Positions 23,242 to 33,966 of a stretch of 64,000 bases of DNA are shown one piece after another. This DNA comes from Musa acuminata AAA Group (lineage: Eukaryota > Streptophyta > Magnoliopsida > Zingiberales > Musaceae), in the NCBI RefSeq assembly GCF_036884655.1, contig NC_088339.1, positions 23,889,501 to 23,953,500 of the forward strand. The letters run 5' to 3'. The notes below the pieces were generated by a model. It did not search any database, was not told the DNA's origin, and saw only the letters and a list, made by a program, of their open reading frames with translations. The position numbers and the translations under genes were made by a program. Positions within the stretch are counted from its first letter, which is position 1, and every line of letters starts with the position of its first letter.

Positions 23242-26200
23242 TCATGCAAGGGAATTCCTACGTTTTCTCCAATCATCAGGATATAATTGTTCCACCTGCG
23301 CAAATTGAGATCGACAGCGCTTAAAGATTTGGTCATTTACTTCCCTACTGCTTCTGATGATCTTGAACCACTGGCTACCAGGATTGCAAGTTCCATCTAG
23401 GCTTAGGCACTTGCATTGATTTGTCATGATAGTACCATTGTCATCAATGTCCAAGCACACATTGTTGCCATTGTTGGTGAGATTGGATGAAATATGCATC
23501 TTGGAGCTGGATATCAGATGCCATTTTGCACTGGAGACCTTGCAACCGAATCCCAGCTTTGCTGGTTTGCTCACACCTTCAGGTTGCAAGCAATATTTGG
23601 TGCCTTTTAGCATTAGTTTTTTCTGTCTGGTGTAGCGCCAGGCAGTTGATTCTGCACATTGGCCCAACTGAAGCTGCTTGAGTTGAGAATTTGTCACAAT
23701 GCAAAGTCCAGTTAACGGATGGAAAATCATGTTATATGGTGAACTTTTAGAAAGACCAGGACCTGCATCATAAAGGAAAGAAGTTGTTGCTGTTAATACA
23801 ATCAGCACTGCTCTAAAGTAGCAGCATTTTGCAAAGATGTTCACAATCATAACCCACTATTAATTCAGTCTTTACTGTTTAAAGTGATTCATGGACCAGG
23901 TAAGTGTTTACCTTGAAAGGGAGATTGTATCGCAGAAAGTCTCTGAATAAAGCTGGAATTCCTAGCCTTGCACCAGTCCCAACTCAGAGCTCCATATGTC
24001 TCATCTAGTCCTAATTGCCCTTCTCTGATATAATAACTTCCTTGCAATGCCCAAAGAGCCCAATCTATATCCTTTTCAGCCGCAAAACTCAGAAAGCAGC
24101 TGAGGAAATGGTTGTCAGCCTCATTTACTCCTCTTTGATCAATCCCAAACTCAGATAGGAACAAGGGCCACCCTTGCTCTAATAAGAACCCTCCTTTTCT
24201 AGTGATGTTACCAATCACCATTGCACAAACTTCATTAGGATTTTGACTCCCCCAGTCACCACCATCTGAGAACCCATACCAATGGTACTCAAAAACAAGC
24301 TTCTTGGTGAAACTTAAATTCACTTGTTTTTCAGACAGGAAGCTGAGGTCTTTGTCATAATCTAGACCTGATAGTATGACAAGAATGTCCGGGTTTGCTG
24401 AATGTACGATCTCTGCACCTCTTTGCATGTACCTAAGTTTTAATAAGGAAGAAGAAAAAGGTTATTTCTTAAACATTATGATTTTTCCAAAGAATAGACT
24501 TATTAGAATTCTTTACCTGTACCAGAGGCTAATGTTTTGCTTTGGCCCTCTGAGCTCATTCCTCAAGCTCATGCCAACCACACTTGTTGAGCTGTTGAAC
24601 ATTGTTGCCATCATTTCCAGACCTCTCAACCATTCATCAGGGTCAAAATACTTGTCCCCAAAGAAGCCATTATCATCATACTTGCTGCAACACCAGCCTG
24701 GCTTACTTATCTGATTGTCCAGTATCACCATGAGGCTGTTGCTGGCTAGATTCGAGACAACAGCCTGTTGCATTTAAAAAAAATTAAATTAAATTTAATG
24801 TGGAGGAAAACACTCTAAAAATGATTTTGAGGGAACAACTTTTGTAAAATGTACAGCATGGTGTGCATGTTTTTAGAGCATGATTAAAGCACAGAGTTCT
24901 GTAACATAAACAGCTATAATGTAAGCACAAGATTTAGGTGTTGAACTGTAAGGAGACGTAGGAAACATAAGGTAGTTTACATGAGCCGTAACTATATAGG
25001 CCCTAATTTGTGCACATAAAAGTGTTTAAGTTGCCAAACCTGCCAAATCTAATTGAGTAAAGCTCTCACTGAAAATTTGGAAGTTCCAATAATACCCTAA
25101 ATGGATTGTTCAGTTTTTGAAACAGCCAAAAAATCCTCATCTTGGTGTAAGGATCTGAAAGTTCAGAATCCTTTTTTTGGTAGCAAAAGATTGACTACAG
25201 TTTCAAGCTGATACCATCACAACACTCCCAATATTTTACAAGATGTGACTGCATTGTTCAGAGGTTCCCATTATCAACCACTAATTACACGCAAAGATAC
25301 CAGTTGATATGTAGCAATTTCTAATTACATTACCGGAAGAATAATAGGATTAATAGCCATTCAGGAAATGGAAATGGTGCTTAAATTCAGATCTTCCCAG
25401 CTACCGAGATGAAATGGGGCTAACCAAAGAGGAAAAAATGTTATTCATGAAACTAAGTTACAGGTTTCTTAAATATTTTTTTCCTCCAAATCAAGAGAGA
25501 AAAAGATCAAACTGTCAGGATTTCTCTGAACTGTGTTTAGTAACTTGCATTAATCCTATCAAAGATCAAACAGTGATTAGAAACATTTTGTATGCCTATT
25601 TCCGCTTCAAGTCCAAAGTTTTCTAAATTAAGAGAGAGACAGGAGTAATTATGGCAGGGCCAGAAGCATACCTTCTACTTGGAGCAGACATTTCCCATCT
25701 AACCTTGAATAGAATTCTGAGCTCCATTGTTTCGAGAGCTTATGGGAATAAAGAAGGATACTTTCTTGAAAGAAATATAAATCTAGCATTAATGCTAACC
25801 TATCAAAACTAATCTTGGGGAAAACCAGCATCAAACACGCAACAGGTGGCTCAATTATTGAGGGAAGCGCATGAATCTAACCAAAGATATGTTTGGCTGA
25901 CCTGGAAGGCCTGGACAAGGGTGAGGTCAAGCAGGCCGGGGTTGTTGACGCGGACGCCGGCGGCCGACTCCGCGAGGCCGAGCCGCTCCAGCGACTGCCG
26001 GACGGTGACCGACCCGAACGAGGAGTCGGTGAGCAGGTAGAGAGGCCAGGTGAGCCTAACACAGTTGAACCCCATGGCGGCCACGCTCTTGGAGATGGCG
26101 TCCAGGGGCTGCTTGCTCAGCCCCTCGGCCACCGCCGGCTCGAGGTGGGCCGCCCAGTTCACGCACGCCAGCTTCACCCGCCGTCCCTCACCGTCGACGA

Positions 26201-26321
26201 CCCATCTCGAGCTCGTCGAAAGGGGGAGGGCGATGGGCGCGGGCGATGCAGTGGTGGCGAAGAGGAAGAGGAGAAAGAGTCGGGAGGGAGTCATGGTGAT
26301 TGTGGAGCGGGTGATCGCCAT
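23242..26321 (-). CDS. Secreted glycoside hydrolase family 5 protein with C-terminal ricin-B-like domain
   Basis: Four exons: 25902-26321, 24517-24764, 23912-24432 and 23242-23762. Total 1710 nt, 569 aa, with all phases consistent. Residues 1-28 form a signal peptide. The GH5 barrel (about 38-395) keeps the catalytic acid/base Glu210 in LRNE and the nucleophile Glu317 in LSEFG. Supporting motifs are GFNCVRLTWPLYL and FEYHWYGFSDGGDW. The last exon (from about residue 397) has the Q-W and Cys pattern of a ricin-B/trefoil module (CLDIDDNGTI, GSQWFKI). The family is expected in the cell wall or apoplast as a beta-1,4-glucanase or mannanase-like enzyme, but its substrate is not established from sequence. 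An alternative in-frame Met at residue 10 would also leave a signal peptide. A long TA microsatellite lies 140-210 bp upstream. Confidence 0.9.
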
Positions 26322-26459
26322 TTTGCTCGAGTTCTTGGATCATCACATCGAGGAAGGGATTGGGTGGAAGCAAGTTCACAAGTTGATTCTAAGGAATGGA
26401 TGACATAGACATTTCAGCGGGAGTAGGACCGATTTCCATAGCCAATAATAAATCAAAGA

Positions 26460-26462
<3 letters not shown>

Positions 26463-26529
<67 letters not shown>
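26463..26529. repeat. Long TA microsatellite upstream of GH5
   Basis: About 33 uninterrupted TA units lie in the proximal upstream region of the GH5 gene. This is the longest perfect microsatellite in the window. Confidence 0.95.
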
Positions 26530-26532
<3 letters not shown>

Positions 26533-27500
26533 GATCTCTAACTGTTTATAATTTCATAAAAAATAATAAAATGTTAATTTTCTATTTACAACCCTCCCGT
26601 CTTACCTAATTTTTTATTTTTTTTCTTTCTTCACATGTAATCGCATGTTACTGTCATCGATCATCACCCTCCAACCTTATGCTTACCGTCGATTACTAAC
26701 CTCAACCTGTGATTCTCATTGATCGCCACCCCCTAGCTCGTGCTTTGATTTCACTCGTAGTCCTCTTAACGTTGTCATCCATCGAAGGAGAAGAAGAAAG
26801 AAGGGTGGTCAAGGAAGATGAGAGCATTTATGTTCATTAACAAAAGGATAGTTTTGAGATATTATAAATTTTTAAAATGAGATTATAAATAGTAAAGCGA
26901 AGTTTATAAATAATAATCTCCTAAATAAAAATATAATTCTAAAAAAATCTCCTAGTTTTGAGAAATCCTCATAGTGCATTTTCATTTTCAAAAATTTTCA
27001 AAGCTCGCATATTCATTTATAAAATATGATTTTATCCCTAGTCGAGTCAGTACATGACCTTTCACCCTCGACCCATTGCTCTTGTCCTCTCCTTGTGACC
27101 TTCACGTGTAGTCCCTCCCGAGTCATTTTGTTTGTTATACTTGTCATCCTTACCGAATGGGGTTACCGGTGAAAATAAGAGCAAAGTGCATACGTGATAG
27201 AGGGACAAGAGCAAAAAGCGCAAGGGTGGAGAGGTCTTCGTGCATAAGAGGAGGTGAATACAATCAGAAGGGACAAATGTGTCAATAGAAGGTGAGGAGA
27301 AAGCACATGAGGATGAAGATGGGAGCATTGGTATATGTCTCGAAGGCATGAGCAAAATAATCTGTTTACGAAAGAAGGGACACTCTTTGAGAATTTCTCA
27401 AACTATAAGTTTTTTTAAAATATGCTAGTATATAAAAATAAAATCATCATTATATATTTTTTATAATTTGAATATGATTTATTTGTTCTTAAATTGAGTG

Positions 27501-27522
27501 TATATATATATATATATATATA
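27501..27522. repeat. TA microsatellite
   Basis: About eleven TA units in intergenic DNA. Confidence 0.9.
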
Positions 27523-27959
27523 ATGTTAAATTGTGCCATCTTGTTGGGCTGAACGAATTACATAATAAATATTTTAAAATTTGAAATAAAAATTATAGAC
27601 AACTTATTTTTTAGCTTTGCTAATGAAGAATGACAACAACAAGGTTTTTGGGTCTTATTTTGCAACTCTTTTTAACTCTTGAAGGGTTTAATAGGACAAA
27701 CATTACTAGGTGAGATGAATAACTAGAAACCTGCTTTATAACTTTAGGTATCCTCATGATATATCTAAATCTTCTGATAAATCACCTAAAGAGATGGCAT
27801 ATATCTGTAGGTTCAGAATTCTTAGATGTTTTTACTATCTTTAAAATGATGAACCATTTACCACTTTTTCAGAATTCCAACAACTAATACTAATGAATCA
27901 TATCAATTTACATTTGATGGAGAGATTGGAAGATCTCTGACCCTCAAAACCTTAATATC

Positions 27960-28980
27960 GGGGAGGCGGAGAGCCATGGCGGTGGAACGCAACCGGAGCA
28001 GGCAGATGAACGAGCATCTCCGCGTGCTCACGTCTCTCATTGCCGGAGGAGCCATCGTGTTCGTGAAGGAGTTGGAGCAACTCCTGCAATGCTTGGAGTC
28101 CCAAAAGATCGGCGATGGACGCCCCTCCGCTGCCCAACCAGCAGCCATTCTATCCACCCCTCCCCGTCCCCGACGCCGACCAAGTCAAGCTCCTCGACAT
28201 CGACCCAGGCGGCGGCCTCCGCGAGGAGACGGCGGAGAACAAGTCCTGCCTCGCCGACGTCGAGGTCAGGCTTCTGGGCTGCGACGCCATGATCAAGATC
28301 CTCTCTCGTCGCCGGCCAGGGCAGCTCATCACGACAATCGCCGCTCTCGAGGATCTACAGTTCGCCATTCTCCACACCAACATCAGCACCACCGAGCAAA
28401 CCGTCTTCTACTCCTTCAACGCCAAGGTAAACACGATCGGTTCTTCTCTCTTCCTCCTCTTCCACTCGAGCTCACATCTCCCATGACAGACTGCAAGCGA
28501 GACCGGATGCATTGCGGAGGACATCGCAAACTCGGTCCAACAGATCCTAAGCTTCATCGACGCCAACACAGTATGATAAACAGATTCATGGCAAGATGAA
28601 GAGCGAGAAAAGAGATCAGATACATAGGAAGAAATTGTAGCAATTGTTAGTATTCTACAGATGTTGTTGGCATATGTACGAAAACCAAGTTACATTATAC
28701 AACAAAGAAGCGTCCATGCACGCATGCATGCGTTTGCGTTGGTCATGGAGCAGTCGTTGTCCGGCCACCAGAACAGCCATTGTTTCCGCAACATCTTGTC
28801 AGGGTGACGGCTCGGAGGTAGACAGAGACCATAGGTGGACTTTGGAGGTCAAACATGGGTTGACTTGCCAGGGACGGCTTTGTTGGTATTAGGGTGGCCA
28901 GATCAGGTCAGAGCATGGCCCGACACAGGACTTGGTCCCACACATGATTCGCTGGTAAGCGTGCTAATCTTCGAGATCGA

Positions 28981-28985
<5 letters not shown>
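27960..28985 (+). repeat. Inverted repeat arm 1 (FAMA duplicate)
   Basis: The arm matches the reverse complement of about 29955-31130. Beyond the coding part, about 400 bp downstream of the stop are also shared (for example ACAGATGTTGTTGGCATATG and GGTATTAGGGTGGCCAGATC). Homology stops at a CT microsatellite beginning at 28984. By eye, identity is roughly 85-90% outside the deletions. Confidence 0.85.
27976..28576 (+). pseudogene. Broken partial copy of FAMA (bHLH plus ACT-like part)
   Basis: This is an inverted, 5'-truncated copy of the FAMA gene at 30341-31756. It begins inside the basic region ([17 protein letters not shown]). It has lost the end of helix 1, the loop and the intron between the two bHLH exons, jumping from RVLTSLI to [15 protein letters not shown]. 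About 36 bp is missing after LESQK, which shifts the frame near 28110. From ATG 28115 the ACT-like part is open again: exon 28115-28426, a canonical 63-bp intron, and exon 28490-28576, encoding 132 aa that end DANTV like FAMA. The intron is retained, so this is a DNA-level duplicate, not a retrocopy. The N-terminal half and the original start are absent. It could be a dead pseudogene or could express an ACT-only fragment. Confidence 0.88.

Positions 28986-29035
<50 letters not shown>
28984..29035. repeat. CT then AT microsatellite
   Basis: A CT tract (28984-29018) continues directly into an AT tract (29019-29035), at the inner end of inverted repeat arm 1. Confidence 0.92.
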
Positions 29036-29954
29036 AGGTACGTTTTGTGTGTTTGTGAGGGATTGTTAAAGATATTAATTGAAAAATACTGAAAATACCA
29101 TTCTGCCCTTACGACTTTTTGCTCGCACGTTGCCGTCATCGCACCCTCGTTGCGTGTTGCGCAAGGTGTTGTGCCACGTGGCGAGAAGCGATGTTGCGTT
29201 GCATGCTTCTCGATGGGGGCCAAGTGAGGAACTATTGTTGCTACGTGGGCATCACTCGTGTTGCCATGTGGCAGCCTCTTGTTGGCTCCAGAACCCTATC
29301 TAAAGAACTTTTCTCAGCCTCTTACACGTCGTTCACTGGCACTCCTCAGTTTTCGGGTAGACATTCCACGATCCGCACACGGTGGTATAAAAACAAAAAA
29401 ACAAAAAAACTATTGATTACTGAAAAGCCCGAAAACTACAAAGGAGTACAATGAACGATGTGCAAAAGGCAGCGAAAAGGGCTTTAAATAGGGTTTTGGA
29501 GGCAACACGAGGTTGCCATATGATGGCATAAATGAGTATAATAAAAACACATGAATAAATAATATATTTATTTAAAAAAAATATTTAGAGTATAATGTGA
29601 TTGGGATAAAAATAAAAAAAATTAATATATAGATAGCTTTATGATTTATGAAATTCTTTACTGGTGATTTTTAATTTTTTAAAAGTGGAAATATAATGTT
29701 TGTTCATATCAATACAAAATAAAAATAATTAATTTATATTATCATACACACACAGACACTACACGTTGTCAGTCCTTAACGAGCGGGCACCATTACAGCA
29801 AACCACTCGTGAGCCCAATCAGACTGGACATGAATCAACGAAGCTTCCTATAGCATACTGTGACCATATTCTCTTGCTGATATACTCATACGTGGGAGCC
29901 ACATTTACATCAATCAAGTCAATCATCAAACGCAATTCTCATGCATGTGGAAGA
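29036..29954. other. Spacer between the FAMA inverted arms
   Basis: This holds a GC-rich stretch of about 400 bp (29100-29500) followed by AT-rich sequence. Short frames (29079-29454) show no domain. It would be the loop of a hairpin formed by the two arms. Confidence 0.5.
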
Positions 29955-31130
29955 CAAACTCGATCTCCGAGATCGGTACGCTTAGCAGCGAATCATATAT
30001 GGGACCAAGTCTTGTCTCAGGCAATGCTCTGACTTGATCTGGCCACCCTAATACCAACAAAGCCATCCCTGCAAGTCAACCCATGTTTGACCTCCAAAGT
30101 CCACCCATCGTCTGTCTCCCTCAAAACCCACACCCTGACAAGATGTTCCGGAAACAATGGCTGTTCTGGTGGCCGGACAACGACTGCCCATTACCAACAT
30201 AAACACATGCATACATGCATGGATGCATGCTTCTTTATTGTATAATGTAACTTGGTTTACGAACATATGCCAACAACATCTGTACGATACAAACAATTAC
30301 TACAATTTCTTTTCTCGTTCTTCTGCCTTGAATCTATTTATCATACTGTGTTGGCGTCGATGAAGCTTAGGATCTGTTGGACCGAGTTTGCGATGTCCTC
30401 CGCAGTGCATCTGGTCTCGCTTGCAATCTGTCATGGGAGATGTGAGCGCGCGTGGTAGAGGAGGAAGAGAGATGAACCGAGCTTGTTTACCTTGACGTTG
30501 AAGGAGTAGAGGACGGTTTGCTCGATGGTGGTGATATTGGTGTGGAGAATGGCGAACTGTAGGTCCTCGAGAGCGGCGATGGTCTTGATGAGCTGCCCTG
30601 GCCGGCGACGAGAGAGGATCTTGATCATGGCGTCGAAGCCCAGAAGCCTGACCTCGATGTCGGCGAGGCAGGACTTGTTCTCCGCCGTCTCCTCGCGGAG
30701 GCCGCCGCCGCTGGGGTCGATGTCGAGGAGCTTGACTTGGTCGGCGTTGGGGAAGGGGAGGGGTGGATAGAATGGCTGCTGGTTGGGCAGCGGAGGGGCG
30801 TCCATCGCTGGTCTTGGAGCTTCACCACCGCCGAAGAGCCTTCGTCTCTTCTGGGACTCCAAACATTGCAGGAGTTGCTCCAACTCCCTCACGAACTCGA
30901 TGGCTCCTCCGATGATGGATGCTTGATCTCCCTGGACGGCACCAAACGGACAGAAACTGTAGTATGTGCTACCGCTATCTGCTAAGGGAGTGAGGAAGAC
31001 GAGTAGGTGGCGTTCGTACCCTTTGAACGTATGAGCCGGGCATGAGAGACCTGAGCACGCGGAGATGCTCGTTCATCTGCCTCCTCCGGTTGCGTTCCAC
31101 CGCGATGTGCGTCATCCTTTGGCTCTCCAC
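29955..31130 (-). repeat. Inverted repeat arm 2 (FAMA 3' half and flank)
   Basis: This is the counterpart of 27960-28985. It covers the FAMA exons from the basic region to the stop plus about 390 bp of 3' flank. It is longer than arm 1 because arm 1 has lost the bHLH intron and two short coding stretches. Confidence 0.85.
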
Positions 31131-31756
31131 CTCCTCGCTGGTCTTCAACGCCCTCGGCCTCTTCCGCCGGTTCTTGGCCTCCACGACACCTGCTGCTGCC
31201 TTCTCAGTTTCGCCGACAAGGTGGAGGTGTTGCACCGACGAAGCGTTCTCCGAGGACCGGGCCTTCTTTTCTCCGTCCTCCTCCGCCACCATCCCGGCCT
31301 TATTCTCCAAGCTCGTTCCGCCAAACCTGTCTTCCCCGGCGCCGACGACCAGCGGAGGCGGAAGAAGCGGCAGATGCCCGGGGGAGGCGGAGGCCATCAA
31401 AGCGTCGTCGTGCAGCTTGTCTCCCAGCAGCTGGAACTTGAGGAAGTAGTTCTCCTCCTCGGACGCTCTGGATTGGTGAAGTGCGAGCTTCGGCCCCAAC
31501 TCCGCGAACTGCATGACGTCCGCGAAGCTGAGCTTGTCGAGGGAGATCTGAGTCTGGGGAGCGGGATTGCTCAGCATATAGTTCACCATCTCGATGCTGT
31601 TCTCCGAGCTCTCCTGCGGCGCTGCGGTCGTCGCAAAGCCGGCTGGATTGTTCGCCTGCAGCAATCAAAGTGAGGCCCGAAGAGAAACAAACAAGCAAAG
31701 ATAAAAAGGAGATCAGTGTGCGTATGTATGGTGGGCTCGTCTACCTCTTTATCCAT
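30341..31756 (-). CDS. FAMA: FAMA, bHLH transcription factor of guard-cell differentiation
   Basis: Four coding exons: 31745-31756 (12 nt, MDKE), 31020-31655, 30491-30931 and 30341-30427. Total 391 aa, with every phase closing. The start MDKE matches the conserved FAMA N-terminus, which is why I used the tiny first exon and not the later TTG. Motifs in order are [18 protein letters not shown] (N-terminal FAMA box), [20 protein letters not shown] (basic region), helix-loop-helix split by an intron after SYVQR, LQCLE at about 237-241 (an LxCxE retinoblastoma-binding motif), and a C-terminal ACT-like domain ([20 protein letters not shown]). FAMA acts in the nucleus with SCREAM/ICE1 partners to trigger the guard mother cell division and guard cell identity. 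Arabidopsis FAMA also drives myrosin cells. The gene faces its own broken inverted copy 1.8 kb downstream. Confidence 0.95.
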
Positions 31757-33966
31757 TATATATGACGACGACGACGATGATGATGATAGGAGTGAGTTGA
31801 CTTCTATCAGGCCTGGCTGGTGCACATGGACAAAGGATATCAGTACAGGAGACCACAGCAGGTGGCTATGAGTTAAAGAAAGGTTTTATTTACTGAAGGA
31901 AGCCATGCATGAGCTAAGGAGGAAGAAGAAGACAAGATTTGTGGGGGAGTGGGAGGTGGAGCCACTGAGAGCAGGAAGAGAACGAAGGAGGAGTATCTGG
32001 AGTTATAGGGCTCACGTAAGTGAGTTGGAGAGGTGAAGGAGGAGCCTTGTGGTGCATGCATTGATTGTAGCTAAGATGAAGTCCACCTCTTTGCGCCTCT
32101 GTTTATTTATGCAGTTCACATGTTGCAGGCTCTCTTCCACCCCTTTTTACCTGCCACTTATCTTCTGGATTGTGAAGTTTGAGGTCAGTCCAGATACACA
32201 TGGACTGGATTAGTCATTGCCACCGCTGGAACTGCTTGATATTATTCATTCATTCACTCATTATTTATTATTATTATTATTTTTGTAAAGAGAAGTGAAT
32301 ATGACAGGATTTAAGGATGGATATTAAGTACTATCAATGATCAAAATCTTTATCAATTAAATAATTCAATATTTATTAATATATCATTTAAAAATTTATT
32401 AATATATCTTGATAAATGGGTTTTATATAGCACCCTCCATATATAATGTTTCTAGGTATTGTTGTTGTTATTATTATTATTACTACTTTTCAATTAAAAA
32501 TCTAGTAGAAATTAAAAGCGCAATCTCATATTACTATACTAAAAATCGAATGAGTCACGATTTCATATATTAGGTTTAATACATTGACTTAGAATATTAA
32601 GTCTTTCGGTTGAATTGATATCTAATTTGATATATATTAACAACAATAAGTTTGACTGAGATTTATCGTTATTTAATTTCTAACAATGGTATCAGAGTCA
32701 TGAATAAATCGAATTGCTATTTGATTGAACGAAGATGAATCTCTCATAGAAATGTAGATAAAATTTGAATTTTTAAAAGTAAGTGGAAGAAAATTAATTG
32801 ACTGAAACAAAATGAATCACACATGAATTCTTAAAAATAAGTGGAAGACAATCAACTCACATGAGTAGAAAATATATTAAGAACATTAAATGTGTGAGAT
32901 GGACTGAGAGCATAGCCCTAGATTACGAAATTAAAATTTTATATTAAATTAACATTTGACTTAATATATATTATTCTTATCCGATTCGACTCATACTTTT
33001 TGTTATTTGATATCTCACAAGTCCAAAACTATTTTGGTTCAACAAAAAGACAAAGAAAAGATAATAATTTTGATGTATATATATATATATATATAGTTGC
33101 TAAAGAAAGATGAACAGTGTCTTATTCTTCAATTGTGTATGAGAAAGTGATAGGCACAGCCCATCTGAGATCATACTTAAGCACATCACCAAGAATATCT
33201 TGATCTAAATGACCAATCAATCTTGTTTTGGAATATATGCTGTGCCTCTAAAAATAATGAAAGCCTCTTGCATATACTTGCCAAATTACAAGCATATTAA
33301 ATACAACATAGCACACACGAAGCTCTTAATTAAATGGCATCATAGATAAGTGTCATAAGACCACTTGTCATCACCGTTCGATAAAAATGCTCTTGATGAT
33401 CGTTGACTACCCTGCGTTGACTGCTGTGCCTCTGATGTCCCTCGTTCCATGACAAGTCAAACTCACCGTGCATTAAAAACAGTGAAAAGGGAGGGCCGGT
33501 GGAGCGCTGCAGATTCATCTGTCACACTACACAAATCGAAACGCCTTTTAGAAGCGGAGTCGTGCTGCGGACGGAAGACGGAGGATCCCATCCATCTCTC
33601 GTTTTAATTTATGGAATATCGTACCATCGAACCCGTCAATTTGGTTGATCCTACCGTCCGTAGAGTGGACCCCACGGTACTCCTTGGTATTAGCTACTAT
33701 GCATTTTGGAGAGGATCCAATACCGAACTCAGTTCGGACAACGGGAGGTTTAAACCGACCTAAACGGCACTTGCGCTTCCTCTCTCAGTCACCTCTGCTC
33801 GCTCCTCGTTCCGCGAAGAGCTCACCCTTCTCTTGCGACGTCGTCGTCGCCTCCGTCCGCTACCCAATCCGAAAGCCCTAAGGGAGGCGATCCAAAACCG
33901 CATCCAGGGTCCGCGATTGACTCCCTCTTGGCTCCGACCGACGACGAACCTGAGGACCCGCCCGCC
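31757..33966. promoter_or_regulatory. Divergent upstream region between FAMA and the importin gene
   Basis: This 2.2-kb head-to-head interval holds the FAMA leader (31757-32100), including a possible TATA-like ATAAATA on the minus strand near 32104-32110. It then has AT-rich DNA with a retrotransposon primer-site relic near 32687, and a GC-rich importin leader and promoter (33520-33966). No coding sequence is recognised. Confidence 0.45.
32560..32698 (+). mobile_element. Relic of an LTR end with tRNA-Met primer-binding site
   Basis: TGGTATCAGAGT (32687-32698) matches 11 of 12 bases of the common plant initiator-Met primer site. It directly follows TTCTAACA, a typical LTR 3' end. No second LTR or coding domain is seen nearby. 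The 5' limit given is a guess; only the last part is supported. Confidence 0.35.

Larger units (their letters stand above)
26322..27959. other. Intergenic region, AT-rich, between GH5 and the FAMA inverted duplication
   Basis: It contains the GH5 promoter side, a TA microsatellite (26463-26529) and a second one (27501-27522). The rest is low-complexity AT-rich DNA with short GC-richer patches (26640-26830 and 27050-27360). A minus-strand 97-codon frame at 27062-27355 shows no recognisable domain. I call no gene. Confidence 0.5.
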
